Shown: piece by piece, positions 52,224 through 60,466 of the stretch
How the letters are laid out: each line of letters starts with the position of its first letter
Position numbering within the stretch: position 1 is the first letter of the stretch
DNA from: Streptomyces sp. NBC_00461
Lineage (GTDB): Bacteria; Actinomycetota; Actinomycetes; Streptomycetales; Streptomycetaceae
Length of the DNA: 64,000 nt
Assembly (NCBI RefSeq): GCF_036013935.1
Contig: NZ_CP107902.1
Span: 124,001-188,000 of the forward strand
Direction of reading: 5' to 3'
Notes under the pieces: model-generated
Seen by the model: the letters and a program-made list of their open reading frames with translations, nothing else
What the model was told of the DNA's origin: nothing
Databases searched by the model: none
Made by a program: the position numbers and the translations under genes

Positions 52224-53808
52224 CCCTGATGTACTCCGGCATGTTAATGGTTTGGTCGCTCTCAAAGATTGCCAGAGCGCAGGTTGTCTTGTTGTTCTTC
52301 ATGTCCTTGAGCAAGTCGTCTTCGGTTGTGAAACTCTGGCCAAGTACAGTGTTCATCGTCGCCAGGTCATTCACCTTGAAGAGCTGCGGTTCCAACGTCT
52401 TAACGTTCGCGTCCTCGCCCACATGGATAGAGATGTTCGTGAACGCAGCGTAGACGCTGAACCCCTGCTTTACGACACTAGCGTCCTTACCGTCATTGTC
52501 AGTAATGACAGCGACGCGGTTCTGAGTCAGTAGCGACGCAATATCAAGAAACCGCTTGAAGGAGAGGCCACGGACGTTGATAACGTCCACTCCATCTTCG
52601 GCGGGCAGTGCACCGTGCACGTCCTTGTAGGCGCGTTGGACGACAAGCTCATCAGACGGCCCTTCAACGAGGAGTGACCGCTTCGCCAGCACCACACGAA
52701 GCGTGTCGTAGCCGGAAAGCTTCCTGAAGTAATTCTGTGTGTCGGCGGGGAGGCTGTCGAGCCGGATACCTTCCGCCGAAGAGAGCAAGACGAGCTTTTC
52801 GAGTCCAAGTTTATTCAATACGTAGGAGCTGTGCGTGGTGATGAAGACCTGCTTATCCTCGCACTTGTCACTGATCTTCTTGACCAACTTACCCAAGTTC
52901 GGGAACGACAGGTGGTTTTCTGGCTCCTCAACGAGGACTACGTGTGCGTCCTCAACCTTCTTGTTCAGGGCAAGCAGAATCTTAAGCGTGCTCTGCTCTC
53001 CCTTGCCGACGAACTGAAATGGTAGTTCGTCCAGATGCGGCACGATGCCGCTTTCCCAACTAGTTCTCTGCGATACGTCGATGTTCAGCGTTAGCTCGCG
53101 GTCACTCACGTCGCTTGGAGCGCCCCGCAGTGCTTCGTTGATTTTCACGATCGCCTCATCCTCCGCGAACGTCTCACGGAGATTGCGGTACGCACGCGTC
53201 AGCTTTACGCGTTCATCCGCCTTAAGGTACGAATCGATGATGTGCTTCATGTAATAGTCGACGCCACTTTGAAGATGAATATTCGCAGCATCGATGAGTG
53301 AGGCTGTGGCCGGGATACTTCGGAAGGTGATGCCATTCCCTGAAAAGGCCAGCCAATCAACCTTATAATACTCAGTCGGAACCAAGCGGACCTGAGCAGG
53401 GTTGGCGATGAACTCCTTGTACTCAGGCTCGTAATCCGGATTAAGCGCAACGCGGATACGCACACCCGGCTCATTGGCCTTCAAGAGATTATTGGTTCCC
53501 GACAGCTCGGCAGGCGCCGTCTTACTGTCCAAAAAAAGATCAATGATGATCTCTGGTGGCCTTGCTTCCCGCCCTTCTCGCAAGGCAGTGATGTATTCGT
53601 CGGCGGCATCTTTATGGAACAGATAGGGCGAGAGATCCTGGGCTAGGAGTCGACCACGGAGCCTGCCGGTAAGTGCAAGACTGATGGCTTCCAAAATCGT
53701 CGACTTACCAGCGTCATTGTCGCCAACCAAGATGTTCATCTTGGGGTCGAAGTCGAGCTTGAAATTACGAAACGTCCGGTAGTTCTGAATGACGATTTTA
53801 GAAAGCAT
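52210..53808 (-). CDS. gajA: GajA-like OLD-family nuclease of a Gabija system
   Basis: 532 aa from ATG 53808. ABC-type ATPase: Walker A VGDNDAGKSTILEA (residues about 28-41), signature region FVGKGEQSTLKILLAL, and Walker B VVLVEEPENHLSFPNL, followed by the TTHSS switch. The C-terminal Toprim domain is SLLVEGPSDELVVQRAYKDV (catalytic Glu) and VAVITDNDGKDASVVKQGF (DxD). This is the OLD class 2 layout of GajA, paired with a UvrD-like gajB. Known role: nicking of invading phage DNA, regulated by nucleotide levels. GC content is clearly lower than the chromosome average. A -10-like TATACT lies just before the start. Confidence 0.8.
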   Translation of the reverse strand: MLSKIVIQNYRTFRNFKLDFDPKMNILVGDNDAGKSTILEAISLALTGRLRGRLLAQDLSPYLFHKDAADEYITALREGREARPPEIIIDLFLDSKTAPAELSGTNNLLKANEPGVRIRVALNPDYEPEYKEFIANPAQVRLVPTEYYKVDWLAFSGNGITFRSIPATASLIDAANIHLQSGVDYYMKHIIDSYLKADERVKLTRAYRNLRETFAEDEAIVKINEALRGAPSDVSDRELTLNIDVSQRTSWESGIVPHLDELPFQFVGKGEQSTLKILLALNKKVEDAHVVLVEEPENHLSFPNLGKLVKKISDKCEDKQVFITTHSSYVLNKLGLEKLVLLSSAEGIRLDSLPADTQNYFRKLSGYDTLRVVLAKRSLLVEGPSDELVVQRAYKDVHGALPAEDGVDVINVRGLSFKRFLDIASLLTQNRVAVITDNDGKDASVVKQGFSVYAAFTNISIHVGEDANVKTLEPQLFKVNDLATMNTVLGQSFTTEDDLLKDMKNNKTTCALAIFESDQTINMPEYIRDAVV

Positions 53809-53818
53809 ACGTCCCCCT

Positions 53819-53824
53819 AGTATA
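53819..53824 (-). promoter_or_regulatory. -10-like element of gajA
   Basis: On the minus strand TATACT is followed after 10 bases by the gajA ATG, with AGGGGGAC between. Transcription would start within a few bases of the ATG, so the mRNA may be nearly leaderless. No convincing -35 was found. Confidence 0.4.
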
Positions 53825-54080
53825 AAACTTTCCCTTTCCGAAGGCGAGCATAAGTTTGATCAGTGGAACCACACTCCCCATGAGGTTCCACAGCACGCCT
53901 TCGAACAAGTGACGAAGAGCGTAGCAGGCGTCCCGTCAGTTACAGAGGCAGAGCCGACAAAGTCGAACAAGCTATCTATTTACTCTGGCCAAAGCTTTTG
54001 GATATCGCGGAATCTTTTCAGCCATCTGGCTTGAAAGCGACGCTAGCTCTACACCCTGAACGGAAATGACTTACCAGTAA

Positions 54081-54123
54081 CAAAGGAGCGCCTGTGCTTG
54101 TACGAAGCAGAGGCGCTCCTTTG
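54081..54123. terminator. Strong hairpin terminator
   Basis: CAAAGGAGCGCCT (54081-54093) pairs perfectly with AGGCGCTCCTTTG (54111-54123), 13 bp with a 17-base loop. It is placed just downstream of the minus-strand gene ending at 54144. U-tract is weak on both strands. Confidence 0.7.
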
Positions 54124-54143
54124 TGAAGTTGACCACCCAAGGG

Positions 54144-54485
54144 CTACGTGCGTTCAGAGCTCTCGCCCGCAGCAACCCTGCTTTCGTCCGTGTCGTAGCT
54201 GCTCCATTTCCTGTAGCGCAGCCACCCAAGGGAAAGCGGTCGTGTCCTCCGTGACCCGCCACGGGGCGGTAGTTGCAGCCGTTCAAGGTGCCAGGCACGT
54301 CGTCCAGTCGCGAACCAATGTGACTGCTGCATGCGAAAGATGCAGCGGTGACAGGCGTACAGCGGCAGCGTCGAGTCGTGTGCAGTCATGTCGCCGACGA
54401 GCGCCACGGGTACGCGCACCGCTTCGCAGCGGAAGCACGCCCCGTGGTACCAGTCGAACAGATCCCATATCTGGCCTGGCTTCAT
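54144..54485 (-). CDS. Small Cys-rich (CxxC) hypothetical protein
   Basis: 113 aa. Starts MKPGQIWDLFDWYHGACFRC, with two pairs: CFRC and CHRC (in LYACHRCIFRM), about 27 residues apart, suggesting a zinc ribbon. The C-terminal 60 residues are basic. Similar small WDLFDWYH...CxxC proteins occur often on actinobacterial mobile elements (family knowledge, not confirmed). Last gene of the minus-strand block whose other members begin at 55812, but separated by about 55 bases. Confidence 0.6.
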   Translation of the reverse strand: MKPGQIWDLFDWYHGACFRCEAVRVPVALVGDMTAHDSTLPLYACHRCIFRMQQSHWFATGRRAWHLERLQLPPRGGSRRTRPLSLGWLRYRKWSSYDTDESRVAAGESSERT

Positions 54486-54539
54486 CGGGCGGTCACTCGT
54501 CCTAGAACGCCACCACCAAGAGTCTGCCGGCCGCGGCCC

Positions 54540-55157
54540 CTAGCTTCCATCGTCCAAGTGCGCAGCACACATATGCTCAACGGTCGTATCCATCAGGTGC
54601 TCGAAGAGGCCCGTACGGGCCTGCTGTTCCACCGGTCCGCTGGCGGCACGGATACCTTCGGGCAGCATCAGCGGCGGACGCTGGTGGTCGAAAGAGGGTT
54701 CCTCTACCGCCGCCCCGAGGGGCAACTCAGCCCACACGACCTTGCCACCGCTGCGAGGACGAAAGACGTCCCACTGTTTAGCGAGCGACTCAACAAGCAC
54801 CAGGCCACGTCCGCTCTCCGCGTCAAGCATGGGGTTCTTCCGCACAGGGATCGCGGCGATTCTGTCCCAGACATCGGCGTACAGACTGGCCTCGATGGCG
54901 CGGAGCTGTATTCCGATGACGTGTTCAACCTTGATCTGCCAGGGTTTCGGCTTGAGGGCAGTGATACCGCTGGCCTTGACGGCGTTGGTGACGAGCTCGC
55001 TCATGATGAGCGTCGCTACCTCGGCGTGCTCTTCCAACTGCCAGCGCTTCAAGGTGTGTCGGACGAACATCCGCGAGCACGCCACGGCCGAAGGCACGGC
55101 GGTCATCCGGACCGAGGCAGCAAGCAACGGGATCGGGGTCACGGCGTCGGAGGGCAT
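54540..55157 (-). CDS. RsbW-like ATP-binding regulatory protein
   Basis: 205 aa. The GHKL/HATPase_c_2-type motifs are VATLIMSELVTNAVKASGIT (N-box), then ESGRGLVLVESLAKQWDVFR (G-box). These match anti-sigma/anti-anti-sigma serine kinase-like proteins that are very common in Streptomyces. It has a C-terminal extension without known motif. Its 5' end overlaps the resolvase-like gene by 19 bases, so it is co-expressed with 55139-55812. It may act as an anti-sigma-like or signalling ATPase. Confidence 0.75.
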   Translation of the reverse strand: MPSDAVTPIPLLAASVRMTAVPSAVACSRMFVRHTLKRWQLEEHAEVATLIMSELVTNAVKASGITALKPKPWQIKVEHVIGIQLRAIEASLYADVWDRIAAIPVRKNPMLDAESGRGLVLVESLAKQWDVFRPRSGGKVVWAELPLGAAVEEPSFDHQRPPLMLPEGIRAASGPVEQQARTGLFEHLMDTTVEHMCAAHLDDGS

Positions 55158-55489
55158 GACACCTCCTCATTGGTAGAGGCGACGATCCAGACCTGACCGC
55201 CGATTTCTTCTTGCAGCAGCTCTTTCGCGAGGGTCGCGAGCATTGGCAGCGTGTTCAGGTGCTCGCTGGTCGGCACCACTACGTTTCGGATGTCGTGTCG
55301 CTGGCAGTACCGAGTCATCGCCTCAAGCGCGGTCGTCCGCGCGGGCTCCTTCTCGATGAACACTTCGGCGAGCGTGAAGCCCTCGTGTTCGGCGAAACGC
55401 GCCATGTCACCGCTCAGGCAGACAACGTCGCCCATGTCGACTCCAGGCAGCACGCGGACGTACCCCAGTGCTCGTTGCTTCGCGTTCAC
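55139..55489 (-). CDS. Resolvase-like catalytic domain protein (second of two)
   Basis: 116 aa from GTG 55489, whose GTGA overlaps the stop of the upstream gene. Shares the fold order of its neighbour: AKQRALGYVRVLPGVDMGDV, then RFAEHEGFTLAEVFIEKEP and YCQRHDIRNVVVPTSEHLNT, as in the N-terminal catalytic domain of serine recombinases. The catalytic Ser after YxR is not present (YVRVLPG) and there is no DNA-binding C-terminal domain. Likely a repurposed, inactive resolvase fold. Its 3' end overlaps the ATPase gene. Confidence 0.6.
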   Translation of the reverse strand: MNAKQRALGYVRVLPGVDMGDVVCLSGDMARFAEHEGFTLAEVFIEKEPARTTALEAMTRYCQRHDIRNVVVPTSEHLNTLPMLATLAKELLQEEIGGQVWIVASTNEEVSCPPTP

Positions 55490-55812
55490 GGCCTGACCCC
55501 TTGGACGATCCACAGCCGCGCGCCGATCTCGCTTTCGATGTGGTCGCGCATGGCCGCCTGGAGTCCTGGCAACCGAGCGAAGTGCCACAGCGACGGCACG
55601 ATGACGTGCTTGACGCCGCTGGTTCTCAGCGTGTCGACCAACAAGAAAAAGGCCGACTCGTCGTCGGCACCCAGTTGTTCGATAAACAGCCGCTCCAAGA
55701 TGAAGCCCTCGCGGCAAGCGTGAGTGGTCAACTCCGTTCGAATCGTCTCGATTTCATCGCTGTCGTCATCGCCTGCGGTGAGTCGCATGTAGCCGTACAT
55801 GGCCGGTGGCAT
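55486..55812 (-). CDS. Resolvase-like catalytic domain protein (first of two)
   Basis: 108 aa from ATG 55812 with AGGAGG 5 bases upstream. MYGYMRLTAGDDDSDEIETI, EGFILERLFIEQLGADDESA and SGVKHVIVPSLWHFARLPGL follow the serine-recombinase N-domain order but YMRLTAG lacks the nucleophilic Ser in the usual place. No recombinase or HTH domain. It heads a three-gene operon divergent from the XRE-TPR regulator at 56030. Confidence 0.6.
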   Translation of the reverse strand: MPPAMYGYMRLTAGDDDSDEIETIRTELTTHACREGFILERLFIEQLGADDESAFFLLVDTLRTSGVKHVIVPSLWHFARLPGLQAAMRDHIESEIGARLWIVQGVRP

Positions 55813-56029
55813 CCGTTCCTCCTGGGGACTGGAACGGCTGGCGAGCGGTGGCACCGTCCTCAACCGCTCGCCAACCTGCCTGCCAGACAAGCGCTTTGAC
55901 CTGCAAAGACACCACAGCAACCGTGCCGCACCAATGACGCATCCGTGTTGCACTCTGCGGTCTGGCCTGCACGGATGGTGTCAACGTGGCTATGGTGATA
56001 ACCCGCCCTGTACACCCGGAGGGATGGCG

Positions 56030-57196
56030 ATGGCTGCGAAGCGCATACGCCTCGCCAGGCGTCGCAAAGCGGCAGGCTTCACGCAGGAGGGGCTTGCCGA
56101 GTTTCTCGGCGTCGAGCGTTCCACGGTAGGTCGCTGGGAGAACGCCGAAACCGAACCACAAGCTTGGTTGCGGCCAAAGCTGGCGAGCGCGCTCAGGGTG
56201 TCGGTCGAAGAGCTTCAAGCGCTCCTGGACGACGTGACCGTCACCGACACGCGCCCCAGTGACCGGATGTCGTACGCCTTGGAGAATCCAGCGTCCGCCG
56301 ACCTGATGGTGGTTGCCTACCTTCACGAACGGCTGCGTCAGCTGGATGAGTCGTACGACAAAGAAGCATCGACGGCGCTGCTTGGTCGAGCCGGACAACT
56401 GCACGGCCAGGTGAGGTTCCTTCGGGAGAACGCAGCGAACCCACGGGTACGCCGGGCGCTGTACGAAGTCGAAGCTGATTCAGCGACGTTCATGGGGCAA
56501 CTGGTCTGGGACGTCAGCCAACGACGTGACCACCACGCACCCCTTGGGTACTTTCAAGAAGCGGTCGAGGCTGCTCGTCATGCCCGTGATCCATCGACCG
56601 AGTCATACGCCACGCTGCGGATGGCGTACGTGGCGCTCTACGGTGAGAAGAACCCTGGCCGGGGTGTGACACTCGCGGAGCAGGCCGCCGAAGCCGCCAA
56701 ACTGGTCAGTCCTTCGCTCACTGGGTTGAGTCTTCTTCACGTCGCCGAAGGTCACGCCATGACCGACGCGACCACCGAGTGCGAAGCAGCGCTGAAGAAG
56801 GCGGAAGACCAGTTCGACCGCGTCCACCCTGATGACATCGCCGCCCCGTTCTACACGGTGAACGAGTACAACCGGCTGGCGGGCTCCTGCTACCTGTTCC
56901 TCGGTCTGCCTGAACGTGCCGAACCCATCCTCCGTATGACCACGCGGGCACTGGCAGCCAAGAAGAAATCTCAGGCCATCGCGCTCGGCAACCTGACGTT
57001 GGCGCTCATCCAGCAACGAAAGCTCGACGAAGCAGCGTCGGCCATGCACCGGACGATTGATGCAGTGGAGCTGACGCGCGGTGGCGGCGGGCTTAACCTG
57101 GCGTTTGCTGCTGGTCGGGAGCTGCGGCAGTGGCGACAGGAACCATGGGCGCAGGAGATTAACGATCGGCTGCTGGCCTTGATGGCAGCGATCTAA
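56030..57196 (+). CDS. XRE regulator with TPR-like domain
   Basis: 388 aa; ATG 56030 is chosen because CGGAGGG ends 6 bases ahead (ATG 56024 would sit on it). The HTH is ARRRKAAGFTQEGLAEFLGV with ERSTVGRWENAETEPQAW. The C-terminal 300 residues are an all-helical TPR-like array (YFQEAVEAARHARDPSTESY, GVTLAEQAAEAAKLVSPSLT, and others). Such regulators in actinobacteria often control conjugative or integrative elements, and the C-terminal domain usually binds a ligand or peptide. It is divergent from the resolvase-like operon, with about 217 bases between, and 17 bases ahead of the folate gene. Confidence 0.8.
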   Translation: MAAKRIRLARRRKAAGFTQEGLAEFLGVERSTVGRWENAETEPQAWLRPKLASALRVSVEELQALLDDVTVTDTRPSDRMSYALENPASADLMVVAYLHERLRQLDESYDKEASTALLGRAGQLHGQVRFLRENAANPRVRRALYEVEADSATFMGQLVWDVSQRRDHHAPLGYFQEAVEAARHARDPSTESYATLRMAYVALYGEKNPGRGVTLAEQAAEAAKLVSPSLTGLSLLHVAEGHAMTDATTECEAALKKAEDQFDRVHPDDIAAPFYTVNEYNRLAGSCYLFLGLPERAEPILRMTTRALAAKKKSQAIALGNLTLALIQQRKLDEAASAMHRTIDAVELTRGGGGLNLAFAAGRELRQWRQEPWAQEINDRLLALMAAI

Positions 57197-57213
57197 GTAC
57201 GGGCGGGGTGTGC

Positions 57214-57930
57214 GTGAACGACATCGACCAGGCCAAGCAGGAGCTGCGCGAGAAGGTGTGGCGTCGTCTCATCGACGGCGGCGGCGCACCCGCCGACTCG
57301 TACGGCAAGATCCCTGGTTTCTACGGTGCCGAGGGCACTGCGGAACAATTGGCTGGTCAGGACTTCTGGCGACGTGCCACCACCGTGAAGGCCAATCCCG
57401 ACTGGGCGCAGCTTCCAGTACGCGTTCGTGCCCTTCATGACGGCAAACGGGTCTACATGGCCGTGCCGCGCATGGCGTCGCTCGAACCCTTCTACCTGCT
57501 CGATCCCAAGAACCTAGAGCTTCCACCCGAGGAAGCTGCCGAGAAGAAGGGCGCGGCTCAAGTTGCCCGCCGGCTCGCGCCAGAGTCGATGGAACCTATC
57601 GACGTGGTCGTGTGCGGCAGCGTCGCCGTGAACCGATCCGGGGCACGCATCGGCAAGGGTGCCGGGTACTCCGATCTGGAAGTTGCACTCTTGATCGAGG
57701 CGGGCCTCGTGACAGACAAGACGGTAATCGTCGCGCCCGTTCATCAGCTTCAGGTCGTTGACGACGACATCCCCGAGACTGAGCACGATTTCTCCGTGGA
57801 CTACATCGTCACGCCTGACGAGGTGATCCCGTGCACCAACCGCCGCCGGCCGTCGGGGCTGGTGTGGAACGACCTCACTGCCGAGAAAATTGCCCAGATT
57901 CCGGCGCTGGCAGCGCGTCACCAGGCGTAG
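57214..57930 (+). CDS. 5-formyltetrahydrofolate cyclo-ligase family protein
   Basis: 238 aa from GTG 57214 (GGCGGGG spaced 6 bases; GTG 57208 is an alternative). The signature GKGAGYSDLEVALLIEAGLV is the conserved MTHFS motif; VDVVVCGSVAVNRSGARIG-like beta strands precede it. MTHFS converts 5-formyl-THF to 5,10-methenyl-THF using ATP. Island-borne homologues beside XRE-TPR regulators occur in actinobacteria, so it may have a different substrate. It ends at a strong terminator. Confidence 0.75.
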   Translation: MNDIDQAKQELREKVWRRLIDGGGAPADSYGKIPGFYGAEGTAEQLAGQDFWRRATTVKANPDWAQLPVRVRALHDGKRVYMAVPRMASLEPFYLLDPKNLELPPEEAAEKKGAAQVARRLAPESMEPIDVVVCGSVAVNRSGARIGKGAGYSDLEVALLIEAGLVTDKTVIVAPVHQLQVVDDDIPETEHDFSVDYIVTPDEVIPCTNRRRPSGLVWNDLTAEKIAQIPALAARHQA

Positions 57931-57945
57931 CTAGACTCCCCAACC

Positions 57946-57983
57946 AAAGAGCGCCCGACTCCCCCCGTGGTCGGGCGCTCTTT
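57946..57983 (+). terminator. Rho-independent terminator after the folate gene
   Basis: AAAGAGCGCCCGAC (57946-57959) pairs with GTCGGGCGCTCTTT (57970-57983), 14 bp perfect with a C-rich loop and a TTT end. Confidence 0.85.
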
Positions 57984-58190
57984 GCGTGTTGATCTTGTTG
58001 GTAGATGGCTGGTTTCTCCTCTCCTTCAGACGATCGGCGCGACGCTCCCCCGGAGCGCCCTGGAGGGGTGCTGAAACGCCCGTCATACCCCATCTGACCT
58101 GCACGTTTGTGCGCCTCGTCGCCCTGTCCAGAGGGTCTCTCAGCCGATAGAATGACCCCTGTCGGGATGGGTGCATAGCCAGACCTTTGA

Positions 58191-58934
58191 CTACGCGATC
58201 GGCAGCAGACCAAGGAGGCGTCGCCAGCCGCGGGCGCGCAGCAGCAGGGCGGCGCCGAAGGCGTCGATGGTGCCCCAGGCCAAGTGGAGGTTGGTGCCCA
58301 GGCTGGTCTGGGTGTAGCTCATGTCCAGGCTGCCGAGCTGGGCGGGCAGCCAGTGGCTGAGGACGGTCGGCAGGTCGGGAATGTAGGGGGCGCCGCCGCC
58401 GATGCCGTCGAGTCCGGCGGACAGCATCCAGCCCCCACCGCCTGGCAGCGGGAACGCACTTTGGGCATCCAACAGGTGGGCGAGCAGCGTCTCGAACAGG
58501 CCGAGCCCAGCGCCGGTCGCCGCGCCGAGCACGACGACATCGGTCATGCCCAGCTGCGAACGGATCTTCAGATTCCAAGCCGCCAACAGCAACGGGACAA
58601 TCTGGGCAAGCTCCTCCACGGCCGGCACGAGCGTGTAACCGCCGCTGCCCAGGGCCTCGGGCAGCGACTGGCCCGGCTGAGTCACGGCGGCTCGCGCTGC
58701 GATGTACTCAATGAGGACAGCGACAACTCCGCTGCCGTACATACCGACCGCGATCGTCACCAGCACCGTGGAGAGTTTCAGCGACCTCACCGGCGAGGCC
58801 AGCAAAGCTAATTGCAGCACGCCGTATATCGCCGCGGCCGCCATGACGACTGTCACACAAACCCCCGAAACCCCAAAGACCACGCGCCCAAGCCCCAGGA
58901 CGTTATCAAGGGCCTCACACAAGCAAACATCCAC
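58191..58934 (-). pseudogene. PrsW-type intramembrane metalloprotease, C-terminally cut
   Basis: 247 aa. Six or so membrane helices. The PrsW motifs are visible: PAVEELAQIVPLLLAAW (EExxK-like Glu pair), GAATGAGLGLFETLLAHL (GFxxxE) and LGTNLHLAWGTIDAFGAALL (His). It stops right after RARGWRRLLGLLPIA, where family members continue with more helices, so the gene ends early at the right edge of the island. The N-terminus begins right after an IS256 remnant and may also be eroded. PrsW-type proteases cleave membrane anti-sigma factors. Confidence 0.65.
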
Positions 58935-58975
58935 ACCACCACGGCGGACACCGCGTCAGGGCTTGGGCATAGTTT

Positions 58976-59260
58976 GCGTGCCGAGAAGAACCGCTTGCGC
59001 CCACCCGTCCTGACCTCGACACGCTTGTCGTTCACCCGCGGCGCCTTCACCTCAACCGCCCCGGCCAAGGTCGTCACTGACCTGGGCTGGTGATAGCCAT
59101 TGCGCACCACCAGACGGTGGCCCTTGTCATCGCGCTGATCGGCCAACTCGGCTATGTGGGCGTTGACTTCAGCCTCCAGAGCGGCCGCAAGCATCCGCCG
59201 CGCACCCTCACGGACAATGTCGTCGATCAGGGAACCAGTCTCGGTCGTCCATCGGCATTC
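58976..59260 (-). mobile_element. IS256-family transposase fragment
   Basis: About 95 codons: SLIDDIVREGARRMLAAALE, VNAHIAELADQRDDKGHRLV, VRNGYHQPRSVTTLAGAVEV and KAPRVNDKRVEVRTGGRKRF are the N-terminal block of IS256 (Mutator-type) transposases. The catalytic DDE part is missing and the frame continues into unrelated sequence. Dead remnant abutting the PrsW gene start. Confidence 0.8.
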
Positions 59261-59585
59261 ACTACGCTCAGCACGGGCGTGCCTTCCCGGCCGGCGGTGC
59301 AACGTCGGCCTACTCGATGACCGGAAGTCGATCACTCGGGAAAGGTATGCCCCCTTCGCGTCCAACCCGAGGTCGATCCACAGGTCATGAGCATTGCTCG
59401 GTGTGGAAGAACAATGGGCGTCTCTTCACCGCCGACCAGGGCGAGATCCTCCAGGACGATCCCGTGGCCGGGCGGACCTACGGCAGGCGCGTGCCCGTGC
59501 GCCTGCGCGCGGTACCCCGCGCGGTGTCGTAGCGGGCTGGTAGGGCAGCATCTGCTCAGCCGTCGCCTGCCTGTGAGGGGTCATC
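59261..59585. other. Intergenic, no gene seen
   Basis: Between the IS256 remnant and the nuclease lipoprotein; short frames only, none with similarity. Confidence 0.4.
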
Positions 59586-60260
59586 ATGCGTTCCACCCGT
59601 CGTGCCGCATCCACTGTGGTGCTTGCCTGCCTGCTGCTGGCGAGCTGTAAGTCCGGCTCGCTCGGCACGTCGACGTCGTCCGCAAGCCGGAGCCCGGCGG
59701 CGGGAGCGTCGGGATCGGCCGCGTCGGCCGGCGGGTCGTCCGGCCCGATCGCGGTGGGGGCCGGTCCGCAGAAGCACTACACGGTGCAGCAGCAGCCAGC
59801 CGCTGGCTCCTGCCACTTCCGCTACAAGAACGGGGAGCCGCTCGAGGACCCGAAGTGCACGCCGGGTGCGATCTCCCCGGCGGTGACGCAGGCGAACCTG
59901 AAGTCGACGATCTGCCGCAAGGGCGGCTACACCTCCGCCATCCGCCCCTCCGCGTACGTGACCGGCAAGGAGAAGAAGCTCAACGCCGCCTCCTACGGCT
60001 ACACCGGCAGCATGCGCGATGCCGAATACGACCACCTGATCAGCCTTCAGCTGGGCGGCGACCCCAACGACTACCGCAACCTGTGGGTGGAGCCCGCCGA
60101 CCCCGGCCACCGCTCGGGCTCGGGCGTCAACAATAAGAAGGACCCGGTGGAGACCAAGCTGCACACCGCGGTCTGCAAGGGTCAGATCACGCTCGCGGCC
60201 GCGCAGAAAGCGATCGTCACCGACTGGACCACCGCCCTCGCCACCCTCCACCTCGGCTGA
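59586..60260 (+). CDS. Lipoprotein with HNH-like nuclease domain
   Basis: 224 aa; ATG 59586. Signal peptide and lipobox VVLACLLLASC at residues about 12-21, then a Ser/Gly/Ala-rich linker. The C-terminal 110 residues contain AEYDHLISLQLGGDPNDYRN, LWVEPADPGHRSGSGVNNKK and DPVETKLHTAVCKGQITLAA. This is the DHLIxLxLGG...NLWxEP...N.KD pattern of secreted HNH-like nucleases (His-Asn-Asn type). Three Cys pairs are possible (SCHF, KCTP, ICRK, VCKG). Probably an extracellular membrane-anchored nuclease for scavenging or competition. Confidence 0.7.
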   Translation: MRSTRRAASTVVLACLLLASCKSGSLGTSTSSASRSPAAGASGSAASAGGSSGPIAVGAGPQKHYTVQQQPAAGSCHFRYKNGEPLEDPKCTPGAISPAVTQANLKSTICRKGGYTSAIRPSAYVTGKEKKLNAASYGYTGSMRDAEYDHLISLQLGGDPNDYRNLWVEPADPGHRSGSGVNNKKDPVETKLHTAVCKGQITLAAAQKAIVTDWTTALATLHLG

Positions 60261-60411
60261 CAGCAGCGGATATCACGCAGGGCGCCGCCAACGACCAGGG
60301 GCGTTCCTGACCGGGCCGCACTGATGTCGAGTGCAAAAGAGCCCCGGCCGGACGGGGAGACCAGCCGGGGGCCGGCCTCGGTGAGAGCGCCGGACCCGCC
60401 GGGGCGCACGG

Positions 60412-60448
60412 CTCGCCCGGCCTGGCCCGTGTGGGCAGGCCGGGCGAG
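60412..60448. terminator. Hairpin terminator
   Basis: CTCGCCCGGCCTG (60412-60424) pairs with CAGGCCGGGCGAG (60436-60448), 13 bp perfect, with an 11-base loop. It lies after both the nuclease gene (plus) and the minus-strand gene ending at 60467. Confidence 0.75.
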
Positions 60449-60466
60449 TCTGCTTCGGGGCGGGGA

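Noticed and set aside
59317..59532. 71-codon plus frame before the nuclease lipoprotein
   Set aside because: No start signal or similarity; lies in IS256 debris.
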